A stretch of 32,197 nucleotides of DNA, taken from assembly GCA_046541195.1 (NCBI GenBank), contig JBKHDT010000025.1:1-32197 (forward strand), given 5' to 3'. The position numbers were made by a program, and so were the translations under genes. This document shows positions 1 to 8,260 of this stretch, one piece after another. This DNA comes from JBKHDT01 sp046541195 (GTDB lineage: Bacteria; Pseudomonadota; Gammaproteobacteria; Halothiobacillales; Halothiobacillaceae). The first letter of the stretch is position 1. Each line of letters starts with the position of its first letter. The notes below the pieces were generated by a model. It made no database searches. It worked only from the letters and a program-made list of their open reading frames with translations, and had not been told where the DNA came from.

Positions 1-657
1 CCAAGGGTACTGCATCTGCATATTTCGCTGCCCACCCAGCTACATGGCCACGACGAGGCCTATCCACTCAAGGAAATCCACCTGCTGGCGGAAAAGCTGG
101 AAACCCAGATCAGCGATCGGACCAAGGAACTGCAGGATGCCTACGAGGAGTTGGAGCACTTCGTCACGCAGGACGAGGTGACCGGCATCCTGACCCGGCG
201 CAAGCTCAACGACTTGCTGCTCCAGGAGTTCAGGCGCATCCGCCACTACCCCATGCCCCTGGCACTGCTGGCGATCGACCTGGTCGACTTCAAGGCCATC
301 AACGACCGGTTCGGGCACCTGACCGGCGACATGGCCCTGAGACGTTTCGCGGAGGCACTGGGCAAAATGATTCGGGAGACCGACCACCTCGGGCGCTGGG
401 GCGGGGACGAATTCGTGATCATCTGCCCGCAAAGCGACCAGGCCGAAGCCGAGGTGATCGCCGGCCGGATCCGGAACATGGACCTGTCATTTCAGGCATG
501 CGGCCAGGACGCCTGGCTGCGTGTCCGGGCGAGCGTCGGCGTATCGATCTACCGCGACGGGGACACGATCGACAGCCTGTTCCAACGTGCCGACGAGCAG
601 ATGTACCGCGACAAGGACCGCCGCAAGGGCCGTCGGGGGCGCCTGCCAAAATCCTGA
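1..657 (+). CDS. Diguanylate cyclase, GGDEF domain (5'-truncated by window edge)
   Basis: The reading frame is open from base 1 and ends at TGA 655-657, so the visible 218 residues are the C-terminal part of a longer protein. The first ~55 residues are a charged helical stretch (KEIHLLAEKLETQISDRTKE), probably a coiled-coil signalling helix joining an unseen sensor to the catalytic domain. The GGDEF domain follows: the DxxDFKxIND metal/nucleotide motif, the intact GGDEF signature at 400-414, and an RETD inhibitory-site motif (373-384) exactly five residues before it. Intact signature plus I-site predict an active cyclase making c-di-GMP from two GTP, with product feedback inhibition. No EAL domain follows. 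The sensory input is outside the window. The gene converges with the XdhC-like gene and is probably not part of the flagellar operon, although c-di-GMP control of motility would be coherent with the neighbourhood. Confidence 0.92.
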   Translation, partial: PRVLHLHISLPTQLHGHDEAYPLKEIHLLAEKLETQISDRTKELQDAYEELEHFVTQDEVTGILTRRKLNDLLLQEFRRIRHYPMPLALLAIDLVDFKAINDRFGHLTGDMALRRFAEALGKMIRETDHLGRWGGDEFVIICPQSDQAEAEVIAGRIRNMDLSFQACGQDAWLRVRASVGVSIYRDGDTIDSLFQRADEQMYRDKDRRKGRRGRLPKS

Positions 658-766
658 CACCAGGTGCCGCGTTTCGACCATCACGGACAGTCCGCAAGAC
701 GCCCCGATCTCATTGCCGAGCGCGCAATGCACCGGGTGTTGCCGACCTGAACGAGCCCACTGCCCG

Positions 767-1312
767 TCAAGTCCGTTTTCCGGGACAGCTCTGATCCCGT
801 TGTCCGGTCCTGGAGCGGTCAAGACGCTCGGCACGCGCGGCCGCCATGGTCCGGATCAACCCACCGGTCCCGCCCTGCAGACGCCACTGGATCTCGGCCA
901 GCAGCGACAGCGCAATGGCCCCGGAGTCCTGCCCGCCGATATCCAGCCCCGCCGGAGCGGAAATGCGTTCAAGAAGCGCCTTGTGACTGTTCAGGCCACC
1001 TGCTGCCCGAAGAACCCAGTCGGCCCTGCGGGCCGAAGCAACCAGATAGACGTGTTCGGCGCCGCGCTCAAGCAATGTCTGCAGGGATTCATTGTCGCGG
1101 TCATGACCACGCAGGATTACCGCATGTGTCCCCGATTCAAGCGCCCAGGGCGCATCGGGCCAGTTGCGGGCGACCGTCTCGACCCCGACCGGCCAGTCGT
1201 GATCGGCGACATCGGCCTCCGCCACGGTCACAGCCAATCCGTCCAGCAACGCAGCCATGGAAACCAGCCGCCGGGCGATATCCCCGGAACCCAAAACAAG
1301 CAGGGGCATCAT
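767..1312 (-). CDS. Stand-alone XdhC-type Rossmann-domain protein
   Basis: The 181-residue product starts with a Rossmann nucleotide-binding loop (LLVLGSGDIARRL), and ends with the XdhC C-terminal signature (RISAPAGLDIGG, then IALSLLAEIQWR). It therefore matches the C-terminal domain of XdhC/CoxI proteins, which serve in molybdenum-cofactor sulfuration or insertion for xanthine dehydrogenase-like enzymes. The usual N-terminal XdhC/CoxI domain is absent and no xdhAB or coxLMS gene is nearby, so the client enzyme is unknown. The start at 1312 is chosen because GGGAGA lies 4-10 bases upstream; the longer frame to 1420 has no plausible ribosome site and adds arginine-rich residues foreign to the family. 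The first two codons are both Met. Family assignment is good; function as a molybdoenzyme chaperone is inference. Confidence 0.75.
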   Translation of the reverse strand: MMPLLVLGSGDIARRLVSMAALLDGLAVTVAEADVADHDWPVGVETVARNWPDAPWALESGTHAVILRGHDRDNESLQTLLERGAEHVYLVASARRADWVLRAAGGLNSHKALLERISAPAGLDIGGQDSGAIALSLLAEIQWRLQGGTGGLIRTMAAARAERLDRSRTGQRDQSCPGKRT

Positions 1313-1448
1313 GGTTCTCCCATCGGTTCGATGCCGTCCGAGCCGGCATGCATGAAAACGCCCCGAAACCGCCCTGTCGGGCCCTGAGCGGCCTCTTCGG
1401 AGCGTCCATACTGCGGACACATGCGCCCGATGCCATTCGCCGCCGTCC

Positions 1449-1498
1449 GTTCGGGACGGTGCCGCAGCTTAGCACCCATTGTCGCAGACGTCCCGAAC
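1449..1498. repeat. 10-bp perfect inverted repeat upstream of the XdhC-like gene
   Basis: Bases 1449-1458 (GTTCGGGACG) are exactly complementary to 1489-1498 (CGTCCCGAAC), with a 30-base spacer. The spacer contains a smaller GTGC/GCAC repeat (1459-1462 and 1472-1475), so the two repeats can stack into one branched stem. There is no U-tract in either direction. It lies ~140 bases upstream of the XdhC-like start codon and could be an operator, an RNA structure in the 5' leader, or part of a short palindromic element. Confidence 0.5.
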
Positions 1499-1620
1499 AC
1501 GCGCCCCCAGAAGGCCGGCCTCTTGAGCTTCAGGGGCATCCTGGACGCCCCGCCACGCGGGCGCGCCGTCACAACCGCCCTGGTGGAACCCTCTCCACCG
1601 GCCGGCCAGTGGTCGAGTCG

Positions 1621-1654
1621 GACACAAGAAAGCCGGCACCCATCAGGTGCCGGC
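1621..1654 (-). terminator. Intrinsic terminator downstream of flgL
   Basis: Read on the minus strand, a perfect 9-bp stem (GCCGGCACC / GGTGCCGGC, 1632-1640 with 1646-1654) with a 5-base loop is followed by TTTCTTGTGT. It begins ~26 bases after the flgL stop codon and closes the flgKL end of the motility block. The ten bases after the stem are identical to those after the ectC terminator stem. Confidence 0.9.
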
Positions 1655-1679
1655 CCGGTCCTTGCGTGCGGCAGCCGGA

Positions 1680-2594
1680 TCAACCAATGAAGTTGAACAG
1701 CGACAGGCTCTGCGTCTTGGAAATCGTCTGCTGGGTCGCCTGCATGGTGGTCATGCTCAGGTTCAGCCGGGTAATGGCATCGGCGTAATCGGTATCCCGC
1801 AGGTCGCTCAGGGCCTTGTCATTGGCCAGTTTCTGCAGGTCGTTGTCCTCGAAGGCCCGATCAAGAGTCGACAGGCTGTTGCCGATCTGCCCGCGGGCGG
1901 TGACCACTCTGTCGAAGGCCTGGTCAACATTCTGCTGGGCCGTATTGAGTGTCGCGGTATCGACCGGGTCCGCGCCAAGCGAATCGATCATGTCCTGAAC
2001 TGCCGTGATCACGGACTCGTCAGCGTTCGCGCCGTAATTGAAGACCTCGTCCGCCGAGCGGTAGACGTCCACCTTGCGCCCCTCGGCCACCTCGACGGAC
2101 ATGGTGCCCGCCGCGGCAAGCTGGAACTCGCCGTCCGGATCGTACGGCGCCTGGTTGCCGGCCGTGCCCGCAAACACATACTCGCCCCGCTCGTCGCGAG
2201 TGTTGGCCTGCCCAAGGATCATGTCCTTGAGCTGCGTGAGCTCATCAATGAGCGCCTGGCGGGACGGCGTGTTGGCACTGTCCCCCTGCTTGAGCGAGTT
2301 GTTCGCCTCGATACCGATTTCCTTGACGCGCTGAAGCGCATCGGTCGCGTTGGCCAGCACGCCTTCCTGCAATTCCAGCTTGCCGCGCGCGAAATCGATG
2401 TTTCGCTCGTACTGGGCCAGCCGCTTGTTGCTGATCTCCAGGTTGCTGGCCGTGGAGTAGCCGACGGGGTCGCTTGCCGGGTCCATGTTCTTGCGCCCGG
2501 AGGAAATCTCCTTCTGGGCGTCCGAAATGGCGGTTTGCTGCCGCTGCAGGGCGTTGAGGCCCTGGGTGAACATCATGTTGGTTGAAACACGCAT
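1680..2594 (-). CDS. flgL: Flagellar hook-associated protein 3 (hook-filament junction)
   Basis: The 304-residue product begins MRVSTNMMFTQGLNALQRQQ, the conserved N-terminal D0 helix of FlgL with the STxxM..G...LQ pattern shared with flagellin, and includes the ISSGRKNMDPASDPVG segment typical of FlgL. It ends with the long amphipathic C-terminal helix (LNLSMTTMQATQQTISKTQSLSLFNFIG). Length is close to the family norm. FlgL assembles after FlgK at the hook tip and forms the base on which flagellin polymerises; it leaves the cell through the flagellar type III export channel, so no signal peptide is expected. It lies five bases after flgK on the same strand, is predicted to be co-transcribed from the sigma-28 promoter at 4366-4392, and is followed by an intrinsic terminator. 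Confidence 0.97.
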   Translation of the reverse strand: MRVSTNMMFTQGLNALQRQQTAISDAQKEISSGRKNMDPASDPVGYSTASNLEISNKRLAQYERNIDFARGKLELQEGVLANATDALQRVKEIGIEANNSLKQGDSANTPSRQALIDELTQLKDMILGQANTRDERGEYVFAGTAGNQAPYDPDGEFQLAAAGTMSVEVAEGRKVDVYRSADEVFNYGANADESVITAVQDMIDSLGADPVDTATLNTAQQNVDQAFDRVVTARGQIGNSLSTLDRAFEDNDLQKLANDKALSDLRDTDYADAITRLNLSMTTMQATQQTISKTQSLSLFNFIG

Positions 2595-2599
2595 GGCGA

Positions 2600-4267
2600 T
2601 TACCCCATTGCACCGAGCAGAGACTGGAATACTGTATCGGAGACTGCGATGGTCCGTGCCAGTGCCTGATATGACTGCTGAAACTTCAGGAGATTCGCGG
2701 CTTCCTCATCGAGATTCACGCCGGAAACCGACTCACGCCGATTGGTAAAGTACTCCAGGTTGGTTTCCGCCGCGTCGGCACGCATCCGGACCTGGCTGGC
2801 ATAGGTGCCCACCTTGCTTACGGCGCCGTTGACGATATCGGCGAGGCTCTGGGTCCCCTCCCCCCCTGCATCGGTCTTGGCCACGCGTTGGCGACCCTGC
2901 TCGATGAGCGCGTTGATATTGTCGTTGTCGCGCGGTGCGTCGGCCGCACCAGCTGCCGCCACACTTTCCGGATCGCGCGCCGCGTCGGTCATTTTCAACC
3001 TGCCGGCCATGCCCTCACCCGGACGCAGGTCAAAGGTGTCCCCCGCCTCAGGCGTGCCGGTGATATCCAACGCCACGCCGGGAATCGTGGCAGGATCGAC
3101 CGCGGTATTCGGCGCGGAGGAGGCAAACGCCTCCCAGTCCGTCCCGTCATAGCGCAGCTGGTAGGTATCCCCCGCAAGCGCATAGGCATCATCCACCTCG
3201 AAGGCAATCTGGGCATCGCCCTCATTGCTTGCCCGGGCGATAGCCTTGCCTTCGAATGGCTCACCGGCCAGCCCCGTTTGTGCCGGCGTGGCCGCATCCA
3301 TCGCGATCAGCGGCTCGCCGGCATCGGCGGAGTCGTACTGGAACCCATCGGCCTGGGACTGGTTGATCATGGTAGTCAACACCATGCCCGCCCGACCCAG
3401 CTCGTTGCGCAGATCACCGATCACCCGGTCCTGCGACTCGATGATTCCCCCGAGGGAGCCACCGGAAATCCGGTCGGTCACGTCATTGCCACCCAAGCGA
3501 ACCGTCAGGCGATTGGAATTGCCACTCTCGGCGCTGAATTCCTGAGCGATGTCGTTGACAACCAGCGCCTGACCAGAACTCAGGTACAGATTGATGTTGC
3601 CATCCCGGGAGTCCAGCGTCTTGATATCCACGCGCTCGGCGATATTGCGCACCAGCGTGTCGCGTCGGTCCATCAGGTCGTTTGGCAACGCGTTGCGATT
3701 GGTCTGGTAGGCCTCGGAGATAGTCTGATTCAGGTCCGCCACCTCCCGCGCCCAGCCATTCACTTCGCGCGCCATCTGGCTCCCCTGTTCTTCAAGCTGG
3801 AACTGAAGGTCGTTGAGCTGCTGATCGACCCGATTGAACTGGTTGACGGTCGTCTCGACGGCACCAAGATAACCGGATCGAGCGCTCATGTCCCCAGGGT
3901 TACTGGCCACGTCCTGTGCGGCGGAGAACACGCCCTGCATGGTCTGGGCGATGCCCGAATCCAGATCGCCCACGACCTGGTTCACCTGCTCGGTCAGCGT
4001 CTGCTGAGCTTGGTACCGAGCACTTTCCGAGGTCGCAGAGCGCAACTGACGCTCAACCAGTCCGTCGAATTCCCGGCGCACCGTCTCCACATAGCTGCCC
4101 GAACCGATATAACCGGCGCCGTCGAAATCCGGCTTGCTGGAACTGATCACCGCCTTCTGCCGGGAGTAGCCTTCCGTGTTGGCGTTGGAAATGTTGTGAG
4201 AGGTGGTGTCCAGTGCGCGCTGGATAGCGCGCAAGCCGGAAACCGAATTGTTTAGCATGCCGGCCAT
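2600..4267 (-). CDS. flgK: Flagellar hook-associated protein 1
   Basis: The 555-residue product has the N-terminal rod/hook signature (SGLRAIQRALDTTSHNISNANTEGYSRQ) and the C-terminal FlgK signature (VNLDEEAANLLKFQQSYQALARTIAVSDTVFQSLLGAMG). Length compares well with E. coli FlgK (547). FlgK is the first junction protein placed on the hook after its cap leaves. The start at 4267 is chosen because GAGGGAG sits at proper distance upstream; an ATG at 4258 is possible but lacks a ribosome site. The central variable region is rich in Asp/Glu (for example DDAYALAGDTYQLRYDGTDWE), as expected for an exported protein of a halophile. A consensus sigma-28 promoter lies ~100 bases upstream, marking flgK-flgL as a late class unit. 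Confidence 0.97.
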   Translation of the reverse strand: MAGMLNNSVSGLRAIQRALDTTSHNISNANTEGYSRQKAVISSSKPDFDGAGYIGSGSYVETVRREFDGLVERQLRSATSESARYQAQQTLTEQVNQVVGDLDSGIAQTMQGVFSAAQDVASNPGDMSARSGYLGAVETTVNQFNRVDQQLNDLQFQLEEQGSQMAREVNGWAREVADLNQTISEAYQTNRNALPNDLMDRRDTLVRNIAERVDIKTLDSRDGNINLYLSSGQALVVNDIAQEFSAESGNSNRLTVRLGGNDVTDRISGGSLGGIIESQDRVIGDLRNELGRAGMVLTTMINQSQADGFQYDSADAGEPLIAMDAATPAQTGLAGEPFEGKAIARASNEGDAQIAFEVDDAYALAGDTYQLRYDGTDWEAFASSAPNTAVDPATIPGVALDITGTPEAGDTFDLRPGEGMAGRLKMTDAARDPESVAAAGAADAPRDNDNINALIEQGRQRVAKTDAGGEGTQSLADIVNGAVSKVGTYASQVRMRADAAETNLEYFTNRRESVSGVNLDEEAANLLKFQQSYQALARTIAVSDTVFQSLLGAMG

Positions 4268-4365
4268 GAGTCGACTCCCTCGGGAAACGGTATTGCATTC
4301 GGGGGACAGAGTTTGCAGGTTGTGTCCGACCAAATCTGAATTGCGCCCGGATTTTTCTGGTTCAG

Positions 4366-4392
4366 TTATCGGCCCCGTCAGTTCAAACTTTA
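4366..4392 (-). promoter_or_regulatory. Sigma-28 (FliA) promoter for flgK-flgL
   Basis: On the minus strand the sequence reads TAAAGTTT (4392-4385), 11 bases, then GCCGATAA (4373-4366). This equals the enterobacterial FliA consensus TAAAGTTT-N11-GCCGATAA at every position. It sits in the 185-base gap between flgJ and flgK, about 100 bases before the flgK start codon, matching the class 3 control of flgKL known in enterics. Confidence 0.92.
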
Positions 4393-4452
4393 ACGCAAGT
4401 TACCGTCAGTCGTGGAAAAGTCCCGCGCGGATCTTTGAGTCCGACAGGGCGG

Positions 4453-5553
4453 TCAAGCCGGAATCCGGCCTGACTTCATGACTGACAGAATCTTGTCGGC
4501 ATAGTCCGGGTCGGTGGCATAGCCGGCCGCCTGCAGTTCACGAACGTACCCGGCGCTGTCGCCCCGTTCAGCCGCCTGCAAGGCTTTGGCGTAGCGCGGA
4601 TTCTGCTCCACGAAGGCCACGTAATCGTCGAAAGCCGCACCAATCGAATCGTACTGGCGGAAATTGGCCTGCTGGCGGACCATGACGCCCTCTTCAAATT
4701 CCAGGGTGCTGACCCGCGTCTTCGGCCCCTGCCAGCTCGGATCGGCCTTGATGCCAAACAGGTTCAGGTTCGGCTCACCCGCGCCATCCTTCGGAATATG
4801 CCGGCCCCAGCCGGTTTCGAGGGCAGACTGGGCCACCAGGACCTTCGGGTCGATACCCAGACGCTCGGCGGCGCGGCGCGCATGCGGCATCAGGGTTTGC
4901 GCAAACTGCTCGGGCGTTTCCCAGTCAACCTGGCTGCTCCGATCCACCTGTCGGGATTCCGGCGGCGCCGCGCTTTTTGGCCGTTCCGGCGCCATGAATT
5001 CCGTAACCGTGCGCAAGTCATCCAGCGAAAACTCCGGCGGGCGCCGGGAAAGCGGCATGCCCGCCGCGGGCGTGGCGGGTGCCGAAGGCAAGGATTCGTC
5101 CCCGCCCTGCCCGGCCTCGGCAGCGGCCTCTTCAGCCCGTGCCGGGGCCGCAGCAGACTCATCGATCGGTCGGAACGGGCGCAGATCCATCCGCCGTTCG
5201 GGCAGGTCGTAGAATCGGGGTTCCCGGGCCTGCCCGTCATCATCCCCATCGCCGCCTGCCACGAACTGCTCCAGCTGGCGCTCGATCATCTCGGCCAACC
5301 CGATGCCGGGTCCGGAGGAGAGCTTCTGCGCGACTTCCTTGTCGTACATCTCCCGAAATGTCTCGGTCTGACTATTGTCAAACAAGGGGTCGCCCGGGCT
5401 GGCCTGGCGCATCGAGGACAGCATCATCTGGATGAACTGCGATTCAAACTGACGCGCAACGGTTTTCAGTGTGCCCCGGGGATCCTGCTGGGCTTGCGCC
5501 TTGAGCGTGGTCAGGCCCTGCAGATCCGTGTAATTGCCCAGGTTCGTGTTCAT
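4453..5553 (-). CDS. flgJ: Rod-cap protein with peptidoglycan hydrolase domain
   Basis: The 366-residue product has two parts. Residues ~25-97 form the rod-binding domain (VARQFESQFIQMMLSSMRQA, then ETFREMYDKEVAQKLS..GIGLAEMIERQL). Residues ~210-366 form a glucosaminidase-type (GH73) domain with the SALETGWG motif; Glu246 is the likely catalytic acid. They are joined by a long acidic/proline/alanine linker (~98-205), longer than in enteric FlgJ (313 residues). The protein chaperones rod assembly in the periplasm and cuts peptidoglycan to let the rod through. The start has GGGAGGA eight bases upstream. It follows flgI by 34 bases and is part of the flgF-J run. The dual-domain form is typical of beta/gammaproteobacteria. 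Confidence 0.97.
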   Translation of the reverse strand: MNTNLGNYTDLQGLTTLKAQAQQDPRGTLKTVARQFESQFIQMMLSSMRQASPGDPLFDNSQTETFREMYDKEVAQKLSSGPGIGLAEMIERQLEQFVAGGDGDDDGQAREPRFYDLPERRMDLRPFRPIDESAAAPARAEEAAAEAGQGGDESLPSAPATPAAGMPLSRRPPEFSLDDLRTVTEFMAPERPKSAAPPESRQVDRSSQVDWETPEQFAQTLMPHARRAAERLGIDPKVLVAQSALETGWGRHIPKDGAGEPNLNLFGIKADPSWQGPKTRVSTLEFEEGVMVRQQANFRQYDSIGAAFDDYVAFVEQNPRYAKALQAAERGDSAGYVRELQAAGYATDPDYADKILSVMKSGRIPA

Positions 5554-5587
5554 CTCGCGATCCTCCCATCCTGATCCGTCATGCCGA

Positions 5588-6697
5588 TCAGATCACCAGC
5601 AGCTCGGCCCGGAGCGCCCCGGCGGTCTTGAGTGCCTCGAGAATGGCCACCAGATCACTGGGCGCGGCACCAACGCCGTTGACGGCCTCGACAATGTCGT
5701 TGAGCGTCACGCCCGGCTCGAACAGGAACATCGGGTTCTGCTCCTCCTCGACCTCGACCTCGCTGTCGGGCACCACGGCAGTCTCGCCCTGACCGAAAGG
5801 CTCGGGCTGGTCCACCTGGAAGTCCTCGCGCACGGTGACCGTCAGGTTGCCATGCGAGACGGCTGCGGCCTGGATCCGCACGTTGGAGCCGATGACCACC
5901 GTGCCGGTGCGCGAGTTGACCACCACCCTGGCCGGCGCCTCGCCGGGCTGGACTTCGACGTTCTCGAGAATGGACAGATAGGAAACCCGCGCATCGGGGG
6001 TGGCCGGCGCGGCAACCCGAACGGTCACGGCGTCCATGGCCTCGGCCACGCCTCCACCCAGAGTATCGTTGATGGCCTCGGCCATGCGGCGGGCGGTCGT
6101 GAAGTCGGGCGAATGCAGGTTGATCAGCACCGCGCGCTCATCGCCCATCATGGAAGCAACCTCACGCTCGACCGACGCCCCCTGCGGAATCCGCCCGGCC
6201 GTCGGAGAATTGACGGTCACGCGGGAGCCGTCCAGACCCTCCGCGTCAAGCCCGCCGACGATCATGCTGCCCTGGGCCACGGCATAGATGTTTCCGTCCA
6301 CCCCCTTGAGCGGCGTCATCAGCAGCTCGCCCCCACGCAGGCTGGCGGCGTTGCCCAGCGAGGACACCGTCACGTCAATGCGCTGACCCGGCTTGGCAAA
6401 GGCCGGCAGGTCGGCGGTGACCATCACGGCCGCGACGTTGCGGGTCTGCACGTTGCCGGCGCCCTGGGTGGAAATGCCCTGGCGCTCAAGCATGTTCTGG
6501 ATGCTCTGCAGGGTAAAGGGCACCTGGGTGGTCTGGTCACCGGTCCCGTTCAGGCCCACGACCAGGCCGTAACCGATCAGCTGGTTGCTGCGCACCCCGG
6601 AAAACGAGGCGAGATCCTTGATCCGCTCGGCCTGTGCCACCTGGGCGCAGGCGAAGCCCACAAACAATACCGCCAGAATCCTGATCCACTTGTACAT
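5588..6697 (-). CDS. flgI: Flagellar P-ring protein precursor
   Basis: The 369-residue product starts with a Sec signal peptide (basic MYKWIR, hydrophobic core ILAVLFVGFACAQ, cleavage probably after AQA at residue 23), followed by ERIKDLASFSGVRSNQLIGYGLVVGLNGTGDQ, the hallmark FlgI N-terminus. FlgI forms the periplasmic P ring that acts as a bushing round the distal rod. The C-terminus (LNDIVEAVNGVGAAPSDLVAILEALKTAGALRAELLVI) is also canonical. The start at 6697 is preferred over a TTG at 6721, because it has GGGAGAAGGG in place and leaves an intact signal peptide. It is directly downstream of flgH (20-base gap). Confidence 0.97.
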   Translation of the reverse strand: MYKWIRILAVLFVGFACAQVAQAERIKDLASFSGVRSNQLIGYGLVVGLNGTGDQTTQVPFTLQSIQNMLERQGISTQGAGNVQTRNVAAVMVTADLPAFAKPGQRIDVTVSSLGNAASLRGGELLMTPLKGVDGNIYAVAQGSMIVGGLDAEGLDGSRVTVNSPTAGRIPQGASVEREVASMMGDERAVLINLHSPDFTTARRMAEAINDTLGGGVAEAMDAVTVRVAAPATPDARVSYLSILENVEVQPGEAPARVVVNSRTGTVVIGSNVRIQAAAVSHGNLTVTVREDFQVDQPEPFGQGETAVVPDSEVEVEEEQNPMFLFEPGVTLNDIVEAVNGVGAAPSDLVAILEALKTAGALRAELLVI

Positions 6698-6717
6698 GGC
6701 CCTTCTCCCGAAAGCAC

Positions 6718-7407
6718 TCAAAATGGGAATATGGGACTATTGAAGAATCGTGCCAACCAGCCCATGTTGTTGGCATCGTTGATGATTCCCTGCCCGCCGT
6801 AGGAAATGCGCGCATCGGCGATCCGCGTGGAGTCAATCGTGTTGTCAGACCCGATATCCTGCGGCCGGACGATGCCGGAGACGCGCACGAACTCGGTGCC
6901 CTGGTTGATTCCCAGGAACTTCTCTCCACGGACGATCAGGTTGCCGTTGGGCAGCACCCGCGCCACGGTGACGGTAATCTGCCCGTCCAGGCTGTTCTCT
7001 TGCGAGGCGTTGCCGCTGCCGTCAAAGCTGCGCTCACCCCCCAGACTGGCGTTGAAGCGATTGCGCAGCGGCTCCCAGTAGGGCGTGTTCAAGCCGAACA
7101 CGTCCGGCGCGGTAATGTCGGTCTCCTGCGTCTTGCCGGTCGAGGTGCTGGCGCTCTTGCTCGCCTGCATTCGCTCGGTCAGCATCACCGTCAGGATGTC
7201 GCCAACCCGGTAGGGCCGGGCATCCGCGACCATGTTGTCCATCATGCCGGCCTGGAAAATCGCGCCATTGCTGCGACCTGCGGCCGTGCTGGCCGGATCT
7301 TCCGGCAAAACCGCCGCGTAATGCGGGTCGCTGACCATCGGCGGCTGGCTGGCACAGCCAGCCAAACCGGCTGCCAGCATGGCAGCGACAAGAATCCGTC
7401 TTTTCAT
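6718..7407 (-). CDS. flgH: Flagellar L-ring lipoprotein precursor
   Basis: The 229-residue product has a lipoprotein signal peptide MKRRILVAAMLAAGLAGC with lipobox LAGC and Cys18 as the lipidated residue. The mature part carries the FlgH motifs ARPYRVGDILTVMLTE and GVRGEKFL-like NGNLIVRGEKFLGINQGTEFVRVSGIVRPQDI, ending ADARISYGGQGIINDANNMGWLARFF. FlgH forms the outer-membrane L ring. The start at 7407 is set by GGGAGGGT eight bases upstream; the in-frame extension to 7437 would bury the lipobox. It begins 22 bases after flgG. Confidence 0.97.
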   Translation of the reverse strand: MKRRILVAAMLAAGLAGCASQPPMVSDPHYAAVLPEDPASTAAGRSNGAIFQAGMMDNMVADARPYRVGDILTVMLTERMQASKSASTSTGKTQETDITAPDVFGLNTPYWEPLRNRFNASLGGERSFDGSGNASQENSLDGQITVTVARVLPNGNLIVRGEKFLGINQGTEFVRVSGIVRPQDIGSDNTIDSTRIADARISYGGQGIINDANNMGWLARFFNSPIFPF

Positions 7408-7429
7408 GGCTTTACCCTCCCGGCCCCGA

Positions 7430-8218
7430 TCAGACATTGTTGTTCAGGAACTGCAACATGCCATCGGTAGAGGAGATCGCCTTGGAATTCATCTCGTAGG
7501 CGCGCTGGGTCTCGATCATGCCGACCAACTCCTCGACCACATTGACATTCGAGCTTTCCAGCGCCCCCTGCTGGAGACCCCCGATGCCGTTCACCCCCGG
7601 GTTGCCCACCTGCGGCGCGCCGCTGGCGCCGGACTCCAGGAACAGGTTGCCCCCCATCGGCTGCAGGCCACCGGGATTGACGAAATCCGCCAGGGTGATG
7701 TTGCCCACCTGGGCCGGCTCGGCCTGCCCTGCCAGCTTGACCGATACGGTGCCATCGCCGCCGACCGTGATCGACTGGGCCCCCTCGGGAATGATGATCG
7801 CCGGCTCCAGCGGCAGGCCGTCACTGTTGACCACCTGCCCCTGGGCGTTGAGGCTGAAGCTGCCATCGCGGGTGTAGGCCACCTCGCCATCGGGCTTGAG
7901 AATCTGGAAGAACCCCCGGCCGGCGATGGCCATGTCCAGCGCATTGTCGGTCTGCAGAATATTGCCCTGGCTATGCTGCTTTTCGGTGGCGACCACACGC
8001 ACCCCGGTGCCGATGTTCAGTCCGGTGGGTACCTGATCGTCCTGGTTGGCGGCCGCGCCCACCTGCCGGTAGTTCTGGTAGATCAGGTCCTGGAAGGCGG
8101 CCCGGTCGCGCTTGAATCCGGTGGTATTGACGTTGGCCAGGTTGTTTGAAGTAACCGACATGCGCGTTTGCTGCGCGTCGAGGCCGGTCTTGGCAATCCA
8201 GAGTGCGGGTGCGGTCAT
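7430..8218 (-). CDS. flgG: Flagellar distal rod protein
   Basis: The 262-residue product begins MTAPALWIAKTGLDAQQTRMSVTSNNLANVNTTGFKRDRAAF, the FlgG N-terminus, and ends with the ELVGMIETQRAYEMNSKAISSTDGMLQFLNN helix common to rod proteins. Length equals that of typical FlgG (about 260). FlgG polymerises into the distal rod that spans periplasm and rings. CAGGAGATATCGCC provides the ribosome site. It follows flgF by 42 bases and belongs to the flgF-J transcript. Confidence 0.98.
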   Translation of the reverse strand: MTAPALWIAKTGLDAQQTRMSVTSNNLANVNTTGFKRDRAAFQDLIYQNYRQVGAAANQDDQVPTGLNIGTGVRVVATEKQHSQGNILQTDNALDMAIAGRGFFQILKPDGEVAYTRDGSFSLNAQGQVVNSDGLPLEPAIIIPEGAQSITVGGDGTVSVKLAGQAEPAQVGNITLADFVNPGGLQPMGGNLFLESGASGAPQVGNPGVNGIGGLQQGALESSNVNVVEELVGMIETQRAYEMNSKAISSTDGMLQFLNNNV

Positions 8219-8260
8219 GGCGATATCTCCTGGGTATTTTTCGGTTTACCGCGGGGCATG

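Larger units (their letters stand above)
1313..1679. other. Gene-free stretch between flgL and the XdhC-like gene
   Basis: This 367-base interval carries the flgL terminator (1621-1654) and a 10-bp perfect inverted repeat at 1449-1498. The short frames crossing it on either strand have shadow-like, arginine/proline-rich composition and no good ribosome sites, so I call no gene. I did not find a convincing -35/-10 pair for the XdhC-like gene. Confidence 0.6.

Noticed and set aside
781..808. Terminator between the GGDEF and XdhC-like genes
   Set aside because: The CGGGA/TCCCG repeat is only five base pairs, lies within the XdhC coding region and has no U-tract.
2888..4255. 455-codon plus-strand open frame
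   Set aside because: It lies antisense to flgK, has no ribosome site, and its product has shadow-type composition; flgK shows full family conservation.
5534..6802. 422-codon plus-strand open frame
   Set aside because: Antisense shadow of flgI and parts of its neighbours; histidine/glycine/arginine-rich and without family signal.
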